Of a stretch of 25,856 nucleotides of DNA, positions 15,229 through 22,859 are shown piece after piece. Within the stretch, counting starts at the first letter, position 1, and each line of letters begins with the position of its first letter. This stretch comes from CAYSHJ01 sp964589725 (GTDB lineage: Bacteria > Planctomycetota > Planctomycetia > Planctomycetales > Planctomycetaceae). The position numbers and the translations under genes are program-made. The notes beneath the pieces were generated by a model that saw nothing but the letters and a program-made list of their open reading frames with translations, was not told where the DNA came from and did no database searches. The stretch lies in contig CAZPUJ010000338.1 of NCBI GenBank assembly GCA_964589725.1, positions 1-25,856 of the forward strand. The letters are read 5' to 3'.

Positions 15229-16131
15229 CTACTTGGCCTGTTTCGCGTCCACGTCGCACGCGACGCGAAAGCCGATCCAGGGATAACGGTTTTTGTGCAT
15301 CGCTCGCTGCCGATACGCCGAACGACAAGCCCGGGCGTCGTCAAGCCACGAGCCGCCACGGACCACGAGATAAAAATTGCCGAAATCGTCCGGAAACACA
15401 CCCACCGGCGGCCCCCTCGGGTCTTCGGCAGGGCTTTCGTTGTAGGCGTCCGGATCGTACCAGTCGGCGCACCACTCAGCCACGTTGCCGTGCATGTCAT
15501 ACAGCCCGAATGCGTTGGGCGGATACGAGCCGACCTTCGCCGTGACGCGCAAATACGGACCCGGCTCAGCATCACCATACGGTGTTTTTCCGTTACAGTT
15601 GGCCTGCCGCGATGAGAGCGATTCGCCAAGATGAAATGCCGTGGCGGTTCCGGCGCGGCAAGCATATTCCCATTGCGCTTCCGTCGGCAGGCTGTACTTG
15701 CGGCCGGCACTGCGTTCGTCAGGCAGCGCCGACAGCTTTTGGCAAAACTCTTCCGCGAGTTTCCACTCCAAGTTTTCCATCGGATGATCGGGGCCGCCGC
15801 CGTTGTCGCGACCGAAGTTGGCGCGGACTTGGCCACCCATGATTTTGGCGAACTCCGCTTGCGTCACCTCGTACACGCCCAGGTAAAACGGCTTGGTGAT
15901 GGTCACGTCGTGCAGCACCTCCCCGCGAACCCGTTCCGCCTCGCTGTGGGGCGATCCCATCACGAACTTACCCGCCGGGATGCGGGCCAGCTTCATGCCA
16001 ATGGAATTCGTCAGGACTTCGATCTTGCCGAGCGGCGCCGCGGCCGGTTCGTCCGCCTTCGCCGATCGGCCGACAACCGTCATCTCGCAAAAAAACAGGA
16101 CGACTGAAACTGAAACCACGAATTCGCGCAT
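15229..16131 (-). CDS. secreted FGE-sulfatase (SUMF1/EgtB/PvdO) family protein lacking catalytic Cys pair
   Basis: A 300-residue protein from the ATG at 16131 (GAGGT five bases upstream). It has a signal peptide (VVSVSVVLFFCEMTVVG, cleavage near SAKA). The family motifs follow in order: NSIGMKLARIPAGKFVMGS, then YSLPTEAQWEYACRAGT, GLYDMHGNVAEWCADWYD, VVRGGSWLDDARACRSAYR and IGFRVA. Formylglycine-generating enzymes use a Cys pair at the RGGSxxC...C region to bind copper; here that region has only ACRSAYR, so formylglycine chemistry is not supported. Other members of the fold use iron to couple sulfur or selenium to histidine. Neighbouring genes are selenoprotein genes, separated by only 14 bases on the 5' side. 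Role unknown; perhaps a carbohydrate or ligand-binding module. Confidence 0.9.
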   Translation of the reverse strand: MREFVVSVSVVLFFCEMTVVGRSAKADEPAAAPLGKIEVLTNSIGMKLARIPAGKFVMGSPHSEAERVRGEVLHDVTITKPFYLGVYEVTQAEFAKIMGGQVRANFGRDNGGGPDHPMENLEWKLAEEFCQKLSALPDERSAGRKYSLPTEAQWEYACRAGTATAFHLGESLSSRQANCNGKTPYGDAEPGPYLRVTAKVGSYPPNAFGLYDMHGNVAEWCADWYDPDAYNESPAEDPRGPPVGVFPDDFGNFYLVVRGGSWLDDARACRSAYRQRAMHKNRYPWIGFRVACDVDAKQAK

Positions 16132-16145
16132 GATGACCTCGTTCG

Positions 16146-17384
16146 TTAATCGGGCTTCGATATGCGTCTCTGCCCGTTCACATGTTTCTGATCATCGAGA
16201 ATACTCCGCGCCGCTCGCCGCTCGCGCATCAAGTAGATTTCTGCTCCGTCGAACGCGACCTCGGCTGGCAATGGACTGCCGTGGAACATGGCTGGCGAAG
16301 ACCACAGCCCATACGCGCCCGCGTTGGCAAACGCCAACACGTTGCCCGGCTCGAGGCTCGGCAACAAGCAAGACTCCGCGAGTACGTCTGCCGGCAGGCT
16401 CAAGCAACCCAGTACGTCGACGGGCGTGAACGAAGACGGCGGCGCGTCCAACGCCAGGGGTGGGCGAGCTTTTGTGCGCAGACAAAGACCGCACATGTCG
16501 GCACGCTGGTGAGTTCCGCCATCGACCACCACTGCCGCACGGCCTTGGTGCGTCTGATGTCCGAGCACCGAGGTCAGATACCAACCAGCCTGAGCGACCA
16601 GGTATCGGCCCAGTTCGAGCACGAGCCGCGTGGACCTCAGTCGCTCGGTGATCGACGCCAATTCATCGCCGATGATCCGCAAATCCAGTTCATGGTCCGC
16701 CGGCGCGTAGGGGATGCCGAAGCCCCCGCCCAGGTTCAGCAAGGTGGGCGCGATTCCTAAGGCGTCCGCAGTTCGCAGCGACACGTCTAACGCGCCGCGC
16801 AAATGTGCGATCACCCCTTCGGCTTTCAATACCTGCGAGCCGGAAAAAACGTGGAATCCGATCACGTTGACCCCGCGTGAGTTCACCAACTCGCGGCACA
16901 ACCGGAGATCATCGCTGTCAAAGCCAAACCGCGACTGGTGTCCCGCGGCGACAACCGCCTGCGAACCAAAGTCGGGCCGCAATCGCAGCACAATTGGGTT
17001 GGGCACGCGATGGTCGGCGAGCATCCGCAGTTCGCTGGGCGAGTCGACCGAGATCACGGCCTCGGGCAGGCTGCGAATTTGTGCGACTGTCTCCGGCAGT
17101 TTGAATGGCCCGGCCACGAAGATTTGCTGGGGCGGGAAGCCGGCTTCCACCGCTGTGGCCAGCTCACCCGCGGAAGCCACGTCGGCACCAATTCCGCAGC
17201 CCGACAGCACGTCACAAATGCCCAGCGAGGCATTCGCCTTCAGCGAATACAGAATCTCGACCGCGGCTGGGAAATGAGCTCGCAGCTTCTCGACCTGCGC
17301 CCGCAGCCGCCGCAGGTCGAAGGCGTAGGTCGGTGTGCCGTAGCGGCGAACGATGTCCAGCAGGCGGTGGTTCACTTGATCCAT
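16146..17384 (-). CDS. fold-type III PLP-dependent decarboxylase (LysA/ornithine decarboxylase family)
   Basis: A 412-residue protein. The start is the ATG at 17384, which overlaps the end of the upstream MerT-like gene by 13 bases; the longer ORF to 17717 is a shadow in a selenoprotein gene. The PLP lysine is in EILYSLKAN (K49). FHVFSGSQ, LNLGGGFGIPY and ELGRYLV are the usual pyridoxal-phosphate and barrel motifs, and LGCLSLPADVLAES plus NAGAYGLWSSPAMF complete the active-site set from the other subunit. The enzyme removes a carboxylate from a basic or related amino acid, but the exact substrate cannot be told. Its translational coupling with a Sec-containing transporter gene is unusual and suggests a dedicated biosynthetic step. 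Confidence 0.9.
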   Translation of the reverse strand: MDQVNHRLLDIVRRYGTPTYAFDLRRLRAQVEKLRAHFPAAVEILYSLKANASLGICDVLSGCGIGADVASAGELATAVEAGFPPQQIFVAGPFKLPETVAQIRSLPEAVISVDSPSELRMLADHRVPNPIVLRLRPDFGSQAVVAAGHQSRFGFDSDDLRLCRELVNSRGVNVIGFHVFSGSQVLKAEGVIAHLRGALDVSLRTADALGIAPTLLNLGGGFGIPYAPADHELDLRIIGDELASITERLRSTRLVLELGRYLVAQAGWYLTSVLGHQTHQGRAAVVVDGGTHQRADMCGLCLRTKARPPLALDAPPSSFTPVDVLGCLSLPADVLAESCLLPSLEPGNVLAFANAGAYGLWSSPAMFHGSPLPAEVAFDGAEIYLMRERRAARSILDDQKHVNGQRRISKPD

Positions 17385-17689
17385 TGCCACGCCCAAAAGC
17401 CGATGACCAAAACCGTCGCCAGCCAGGTGATGACGGTCGACGCGCGGCTTCCGCGCTTGAGAACATGAAGCACGTAGTGCACGCGTCCTAAGAGCACCGC
17501 CGTCAGCCCGATGAAAACGGGCGACAACCAACCTGCGACCGATGCGGCTGTGCTCCCTGCTAACCCGAGCAAGGAAAGGATCGCTGCGGCCGTTCAGTTG
17601 GGCACGATCGCCGCCACCCCGAACACCGTGCCCAGCGCGCTGGCGGTTCGACTCCCAGTTGTCTGTTTCTGTCCGTTGATTGGTTTCAT
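17372..17689 (-). CDS. small MerT-like membrane selenoprotein with one Sec
   Basis: A 105-residue protein when TGA 17594-17596 is read as Sec32. The ATG at 17689 overlaps the TGA stop of the upstream gene (ATGA), which fixes the start. Predicted membrane segments are at about residues 16-31 (SALGTVFGVAAIVPN), 33-65 and 83-103. Sec32 sits at the junction VPNUTAAAIL, at or near the place where MerT/MerC-type proteins have a membrane cysteine. Helix packing is small and Ala/Gly-rich (GLAGSTAASVAGWL), and the end is FWAWQWIK. Conventional calling yields only 17372-17572. The similarity to MerT is by position and topology, not motif identity, so the family is tentative, but the in-frame recoding is well supported by the coding context and hairpin. 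Confidence 0.72.
17554..17575 (-). promoter_or_regulatory. candidate SECIS hairpin of the MerT-like gene
   Basis: On the - strand, TCCTTGCT/AGCAGGGA, 8 bp with one T:G, and loop CGGGTT with GGGU. The loop begins 27 bases after the TGA. Confidence 0.6.
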
Positions 17690-18300
17690 GGATTTCCTGA
17701 GATCTTTGCCATTTCAAAATGGGTCACCAGAATCCGCCTTGGTTTGGGCGGGAGCCGCCGCAACACGTCGGGCCATCCCCCGGACCAACCGTCAAGTCGC
17801 CCGGTAACGCTGGCCACCTTTTCGCCACGGTCCAAGGCCCCGCGCAACTCGTCGAAAACGTTCTTGTGGTCGGACTCCGGGTTTTGCGCCAGCACGAACT
17901 CAGCCTCCGCATCGACGACTCTGAGAGTCATCTCCTTGTCACCGACAACGATGGCTCCGGCCGCGGTCACTTCGAGGCTCACCAGCCCGCTGCGGGTCCC
18001 ACCAGAAAGCCGGGTGGCCCAGACACTCTCGTGCAGCTTGTCGAGGTCGATCAGCTTCCCCGGCTTGGCGCGGAACGTGATCGTCCCCGTGTCGTACTTG
18101 CCGGACTTACTCAGTTTCTTGAAGACAAGAGAGTCAACGTCCACGTCATACAGACGTGCAGTGGCGTCCCGCGCCACACCGGCTCATCAGTGCATTTCCG
18201 CACCGGTCACGGTCATCACGCCGCTGAGCACCTGGGCGCTGGCGGTGGACGACATTAACACCGAACACGCTAGTGCCGCGAGCCAACGATCGATTGGCAT
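17686..18300 (-). CDS. secreted selenoprotein with adjacent UU, HMA-like
   Basis: A 204-residue protein from the ATG at 18300 to the TGA at 17686, which overlaps the next ATG. AAGGAGA seven bases before the start is a strong ribosome-binding site. Signal peptide at residues 1-22 (cleaved after STASA). TGA TGA at 18184-18189 encode residues 38-39 in AEMHUUAGVARDA, which looks like an HMA-type metal site (usually MHCxxC) converted to two adjacent Sec residues. The rest alternates strands and helices (TGTITFRAKP, then RSGLVSLEVTAAGAIVV) and ends with about 80 residues of no known family. Conventional calling gives an N-terminally cut 17686-18177. Its likely role is capture of a soft metal or redox chemistry in the periplasm. 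Confidence 0.8.
18161..18177 (-). promoter_or_regulatory. candidate SECIS hairpin of the UU protein
   Basis: On the - strand, perfect 6-bp stem GTGGCG/CGCCAC with loop CGGGA. The loop is 13 bases after the second TGA and 16 after the first, so it is at the short end of the usual spacing. Confidence 0.5.
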
Positions 18301-18329
18301 GGTTGGGTCTCCTTGATTGAGGATTGAGC

Positions 18330-19016
18330 TTATGCAACGCGTCCGCGGTGAAACTTTTCCAGCTCGCGGTTCGCCTTCACGATTGTCACCAATTTGTGGA
18401 CGACCGCATCAAGCTGCTTGCCGGCGATCGCAAAGTACAGTTCGTCGTCCGGCAACCCCGTGTAAACCCGGTTGCCGATACAACCCAGGTTGGTCGCAGT
18501 GCGCCCGGATTGCATCACCGCCGGGATCGCCGCACAAGTTGGTCGGCCGACCATCGAAGTGTCGCTGGCGAGACCTGCCGCCTGCGCTGCTTCGGCGAGC
18601 AACATCATCTGTCTCGCATTTCCCGACACCAGGACGACGTCGGGCTCGAACGCGGCATCTGTCAGCGGAGCATAGATTGCCACGCCAAACGTCTCCGCAC
18701 GCCGCGGAACACCGGGCACTTCCGCCATGTTGATGTATTCAAGTTGAACCATCGTTCCGACTAGTCCCTCCAACTCCTTCGCCGTTTCTTCCGGCAAGTC
18801 GATGCCGTGCGTGTACGAGCCAATCGGACAACCGTAGTGGTCTGATGCTGCGGTGTAGAAAGTGCGCCCTTCGGCCGCTAGTTTCCAATAGGTGCAGCCG
18901 GACAGCGCGGCCGACTCGATCCGCTGCATGCCCTCCGGTGACTCCTGCTGGAACTTAATCGCCACCGGCTGAGACCGAAACTCCAGCAAGTCAATCAACT
19001 GTGCTGCCGTGGTCAT
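18330..19016 (-). CDS. DUF169 protein
   Basis: A 228-residue protein from the ATG at 19016. It matches the DUF169 layout: QPVAIKFQ near the start, SGCTYWKLAAEGRTFYTAA and DHYGCPIGSYTHG around residues 40-70, and repeated small-residue motifs (VPGVPRRAETFGVAIY, then GRPTCAAIPAVMQSGRTATN). The function of DUF169 is not established; members occur with metal or methyl metabolism genes in archaea and bacteria. It contains several cysteines and no TGA. It lies between the radical SAM gene and the UU protein, 29 bases upstream of the latter's start, hence probably in the same transcript. Confidence 0.85.
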   Translation of the reverse strand: MTTAAQLIDLLEFRSQPVAIKFQQESPEGMQRIESAALSGCTYWKLAAEGRTFYTAASDHYGCPIGSYTHGIDLPEETAKELEGLVGTMVQLEYINMAEVPGVPRRAETFGVAIYAPLTDAAFEPDVVLVSGNARQMMLLAEAAQAAGLASDTSMVGRPTCAAIPAVMQSGRTATNLGCIGNRVYTGLPDDELYFAIAGKQLDAVVHKLVTIVKANRELEKFHRGRVA

Positions 19017-19060
19017 GCAAAACCATCTTTGTGTCTGGGTGTGTGTGTTAAGTGCTAACA

Positions 19061-19120
19061 GCGAACGGCCGGCGTTAGCCGTCTGGTGGGACGACCAGGA
19101 GGCTCACGCCTCCCGTTCGC
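19061..19120. repeat. structured palindrome in the spacer between radical SAM and DUF169 genes
   Basis: Outer arms GCGAACGG (19061-19068) and CCGTTCGC (19113-19120) enclose an inner hairpin GGAGGC/GCCTCC (19098-19113, loop TCAC). The phrase GAACGGCCGGCGTTAGCCG is of the type dispersed in planctomycete genomes. No T-run follows, so read-through into the downstream genes is likely. Confidence 0.55.
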
Positions 19121-19146
19121 CTGCCTGCTTCATTCTGCAGCCCAAC

Positions 19147-20595
19147 TCAAAACATATTCGTCGTGCTGTTGCTGAGAGGGTCCAACTGACCCTCGGTTGG
19201 TTCCGCTCAGCAGAACCAAGATTCAGTCAGTCTCGGAGCTTTCCGGCGATCCGGCGGCAGCGAGCGAACGATCACCATGGGTTGTCGCTCGTGAGCCAAC
19301 TCCAGCACGCGGTAAAACGTCGTGGCGGTGTCCTCGCCCGTGCGGGTGGCTTGTTCCACCAGCCGTGAGACCGCTTTCTGCAACAAGTCCATTCGCGGAT
19401 CGGGATGCGTCCAGCGGTAGCTGAAGGCGGCTTCGTCCAGCGGTCCGCGGTGCGGCAGGGTCTCAGAATGTTCGGCCAGCCAGGAACCGGGCGGGATCAG
19501 CAGCCGGATCGCATACTGCACCGGGTCAACGTGATCGATCAGGTCGTTGGCTTCGATGAAATCCAGCACTTCGCAGTAATCTTGCCGCGTTGTCCACGGC
19601 GTGAACACGACCCACGTCGGTCGCAGCGCGATGCCCGCGTTGCGCGCGAGATTCAGTGCGGTGACCACGTCGCCCCGAGTATGTTGCTTGTCGAAAATCC
19701 GCAGCACTTTGTCGCTGAGCGATTCAACGGCCGTGATGATGAACAAGCAACCGGCGGCGGCAAATTCGGGTAAGTCCTCACCGCGATACAAGAGATGCTC
19801 GACCTTGGCCGTGAAGTCGAAGGTGAGCGTCGGAAACTCTTCGTGCATCGCGCGGACCACGCGCAGCGAATGCATGGGACCGTTCAAAAAGTCCGGATCG
19901 CCAAACGTGATGTGAGTGGCTCCCGCACGCACTTGGCGGCGGATGTCTTCCAGCACGACGTCCGGCGGCACAATGAAAAACCGGCCCTCGTACACCGGTG
20001 GGATGGGGCAGTGTGTGCATAAATGCAAACAACCGCGGCTGGCTTCGACGTAACCCGCCGTGCGGCGCTGGCCGTTGTGTTCCAATTGGGCGTATTGATC
20101 CAGAGTCGGCAGCACATCACGTTCGGGAATCGCAAACGGCAACCGCACGAGAGACGGTCCCACCGGTTGATGAAGCCGAATCACGCCCGCGACTTGGCCA
20201 TTGGTTTCTTGTTCCAACGACTCCACCAGCGCGACCAGCGACCCTTCGTACTCGCCACCGATACACGAGTCCGCGCCGTGAGCCAGCAGGTACTCGGAAT
20301 TCAACGCGGCATAGAGGCCATAGCAGCAGATGTGGCAGTTCGGATTGGTCTCGCGCAGCCGCTCGATCACTCGCACGCCCAGCCGCATGGCCGTATGCAT
20401 GGGCACGGAAATCCCGACGAAACGTGCCCGCGCGGCGATATTCGCACCAAATTTCTCGACCGCGATATCGATCGCCACCGGCAAGTAACCCGCGCGCCGC
20501 AGAAATCCCAAGGGCATTGCCACACCGAGCGGTTGGTGCCCTAGCTCGTAGCACGAGACTAACAGAATGGAACCCTCGCCGCGCAAGTCCATCAT
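19147..20595 (-). CDS. B12-binding-type radical SAM selenoprotein with CUAEP tail
   Basis: A 482-residue protein when TGA 19207-19209 is read as Sec463. The start is the ATGATG at 20595/20592, preceded by AGAGGA; the second ATG has the better spacing. Residues about 8-130 form a B12-binding-like domain (ILLVSCYELGHQPLG, then GISVPMHTAM). C189, C193 and C196 in RGCLHLCTHC are the CxxxCxxC that holds the 4Fe-4S cluster for SAM cleavage, and ITFGDPDFLNGP follows. The C-terminus continues as SWFCUAEPTEGQLDPL to a TGA at 19147. I recall that reference annotation has a family named for a CUAEP/CCAEP tail, matching this protein exactly, though I could not look it up. Substrate unknown. It is the most upstream gene of the cluster. 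Confidence 0.82.
19176..19194 (-). promoter_or_regulatory. candidate SECIS hairpin of the radical SAM gene
   Basis: On the - strand, perfect 7-bp stem GAGGGTC/GACCCTC with loop AGTTG containing GU. The loop begins 20 bases after the TGA, and the whole hairpin lies between the TGA and the downstream terminal stop. Confidence 0.6.
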
Positions 20596-20796
20596 TAGTC
20601 CTCTGGAATCAGCCGCTCGCGGTTCCGCTGGCCGGATGCGAACGCCGTCAGCAACGCTTACAGGCATCGCACTTGATTGTAGGACTCGACCAGTTCCAGT
20701 CACAAGCACGTCTGACAATTCGGCCACGGCGGAACGATACAGGCACGCGGCGAGTGGAATCGCGTCCCGTCATGGTTCCAACATGAACACACCGGG

Positions 20797-20860
20797 CCAC
20801 GTCCCGATCAGCTCCACGTCCCGATCAGTTCCTCGTCCCGATGAATCGGGTCACGACGAG
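20797..20860 (-). terminator. short tandem repeat and terminator-like hairpin
   Basis: A 15-base unit (CCACGTCCCGATCAG) is repeated exactly at 20797-20811 and 20814-20828. It is followed by a hairpin with outer arms CTCGT/ACGAG (20832-20836/20856-20860) and inner arms CCCGA/TCGGG, three bases after the stop of the 20863-22725 gene. There is no T-run, so its strength as a terminator is doubtful. The remaining part of 20596-20862 shows nothing else that I can support; it should carry the promoter of the selenoprotein cluster. Confidence 0.4.
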
Positions 20861-20862
20861 CT

Positions 20863-22725
20863 TCAGGACATCCCCAGGCGTCCGAATTTCCGCATCGTTT
20901 TCGTTGCGGTTGAGACGTCGAAGGCTTCTGGGTTGTAGGGGCCATGCCAGTCCAACATCTCTTCGTGCTGCTCGTGCCGTGGGTCTGTGATCGCCGCCAC
21001 GAAGTCGAAGTAACCGTAAAGGCCGCCGCAATCTTCAGGAGGGCAAGCGCGGGCACCGTCAATGCACAACGGATATCGAGTGCCTGGTGTGGCGTTCAGG
21101 ATCTGCTCGAACTTCACGACATGCTCCCAAGAGTCGCCAAAGTCGTAAACGTACCGCAACTGCAAGCGATGGTTCGACGGCATCAGCTCGGTGATCCGCA
21201 CGCTTCCGGCGTCCTCGCTGTCGAGGTCATCGTCCCCGACCCAGCCGAGGGGATGATTAACCGGTGGCCTGGAGGTGTAACACACGCCGCGGACGTCGAA
21301 CTCATACAAATGGCTGTCGTCCCAACCCATCGCGCCTTGAATGGCGAGGTGCAGTGCTTCCAGCGTGCAGTCCTCCACCTGGATGCGACGCCAAATCGGC
21401 GGCTGGGTGCCGCTCAATTCGACGCGAAATTGATAGACCTGCCGAGTCGCCGTCGAGCTGCGCGGGTTGCGGGACGAGCGGGCGGACGCAGCGCGGCCAG
21501 CGACTGGCTCGAAGACCGATTGCTCGCTCGATCGTCGTGGAGTCCGTTGTTCAGGCGATTGTTGCGGTGTCGCGTCGGCCAAAGCCTGCACCACCTTGTG
21601 CAGTGTGAGCCTTCGAAAACTTTGCGCTTCCGACAATGCCGCTCGTGCCAGTTCCAGCACGCGATCCAACTCGCGGCGCGTCAGCTCGACGCTGCGTTGG
21701 TTCTTCTCATCGAGCTTCAGCCGTGACGAAAGATCGGGACATAGTTCGGCCATGACTTTTCGTTGAGCTTCGGTCAGCTTGAATCGCAGCCGTTTGTCGA
21801 CGTTGCCTGACGACGCGCGTTCGTCGTCCGATGATGACTGCGGTCCCGAGTGAGACGGCTCGTCGAGCGCCTCGCGCAGCGGCGAGTGTGGCAGACTGCC
21901 GGCCACGTCGGGCAGGCCGGTGAGAAAAATCGCATCGTATTGGTGATGGTGATACGCCTGAAAGACGAACTCGCACCAGTTCACACGGGCGCTGCCGTAC
22001 TTGAGCAAGTCCTGCAACCCCTGCGGCTTGTCCGCCGCATCGAGCAGCGACCGGTTGAGGAACGCCGTCCAATCCTCCCGCGACGAGCCGATGAGCACAT
22101 ACGGAGTGGTCAAGACGATGTGATAGTCGAACGACTCAGCGACCGGCGGGCACAGACGCATGTACCACAGCTCGCCAGTTTGGCCCTGATAGCCCGACGT
22201 CGAATGGCACACGAACTCATCGCCGCTCAGAAGCTCCCGCAATCGCACGTGCGGACCATCCAAGCCCACGTGCTCGTAAACCCCCATCCGTGACGCGCTG
22301 AGTTTTTCAAGCGTAACGACCATCAGGTCGGGGCCGTTCATCGCCTTCAACAAGTCCACGAGACAACTGCCGACCGACTCGTGATCCGCACCGAATCGAA
22401 CGTCGAAGAACGCCCACGTGGAGAAGTACGAGCGCGTCAACGGGCTGATGGGCGGCCCGTTCGGCAGGTAATCATCCTCGGCCTTCCCCACGATGGCCGC
22501 GTACTCGGCAAACTCCGGCAGCCCAGAGACCGATTCCGCAAACGCCGACGAAAACTGCTGAGCAGCCACGTAAAGGACGTGCTGCGGGTCATGCAGTTCC
22601 TTCGCCAGTTCCTCCATCGTCGGTAGATCAAACGGCAACCCATCCGTGAATCCTTTCGCCGCCCGCTTGGTCTTGCGCACTTCGCGAAGAAATGTCTTCG
22701 TCAGATTCTGAGCGATCCGTCCCAT
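20863..22725 (-). CDS. protein with C-terminal plasmid pRiA4b ORF-3-like domain
   Basis: A 620-residue protein. The ATG at 22725 follows a GGAGG site; the longer ORF to 22830 lacks one. Residues 1-300 are not recognised, with aromatic-rich motifs such as RSYFSTWAFFDVRF and LLKYGSARVNWCEF. Residues about 300-425 are helical and Ser/Arg-rich, probably a linker. Residues 429-620 match the pRiA4b ORF-3-like family (PF07929): VYQFRVELSGTQPPIWRRIQ, QGAMGWDDSHLYEF, YDFGDSWEH at 527-535 and CPPEDCGG at 561-568. The domain is known from mobile elements and plasmids; its biochemical role is unknown. It stands upstream of the selenoprotein cluster, without evident functional link. Confidence 0.88.
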   Translation of the reverse strand: MGRIAQNLTKTFLREVRKTKRAAKGFTDGLPFDLPTMEELAKELHDPQHVLYVAAQQFSSAFAESVSGLPEFAEYAAIVGKAEDDYLPNGPPISPLTRSYFSTWAFFDVRFGADHESVGSCLVDLLKAMNGPDLMVVTLEKLSASRMGVYEHVGLDGPHVRLRELLSGDEFVCHSTSGYQGQTGELWYMRLCPPVAESFDYHIVLTTPYVLIGSSREDWTAFLNRSLLDAADKPQGLQDLLKYGSARVNWCEFVFQAYHHHQYDAIFLTGLPDVAGSLPHSPLREALDEPSHSGPQSSSDDERASSGNVDKRLRFKLTEAQRKVMAELCPDLSSRLKLDEKNQRSVELTRRELDRVLELARAALSEAQSFRRLTLHKVVQALADATPQQSPEQRTPRRSSEQSVFEPVAGRAASARSSRNPRSSTATRQVYQFRVELSGTQPPIWRRIQVEDCTLEALHLAIQGAMGWDDSHLYEFDVRGVCYTSRPPVNHPLGWVGDDDLDSEDAGSVRITELMPSNHRLQLRYVYDFGDSWEHVVKFEQILNATPGTRYPLCIDGARACPPEDCGGLYGYFDFVAAITDPRHEQHEEMLDWHGPYNPEAFDVSTATKTMRKFGRLGMS

Positions 22726-22859
22726 GCCATGCCTCCGTTCAGGCGATATAAAAAAAGCCGTCCTCCGCGCCGCGAGCAAGATACTGATTACCCGAATTCC
22801 ATCCAAGACATCAGCCGCTCGTCGAACCACTCGAGCACCCAGTCGTGCTTGGCGATTGC

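Noticed and set aside
15229..16131. Formylglycine-generating enzyme acting on a sulfatase
   Set aside because: The copper-binding catalytic Cys pair of that enzyme is absent and no sulfatase gene is present in the window.
16182..17468. Several + strand ORFs of 130-190 residues opposite the decarboxylase
   Set aside because: They are antisense frames of a well-conserved PLP enzyme and carry no family motifs.
14123..18189. The TGA-interrupted frames as pseudogenes or sequencing errors
   Set aside because: There are no TAA/TAG stops or frameshifts, the frames resume at once with family-consistent sequence, ribosome-binding sites and overlaps are intact, and a hairpin follows each TGA.
13952..20595. 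Genome-wide reassignment of TGA as a sense codon (Trp or Gly)
   Set aside because: Many sound genes here end at TGA, including 5734-7170, 7494-8828 and 2318-2617, and the in-frame TGA codons are confined to one cluster at Cys-like positions.
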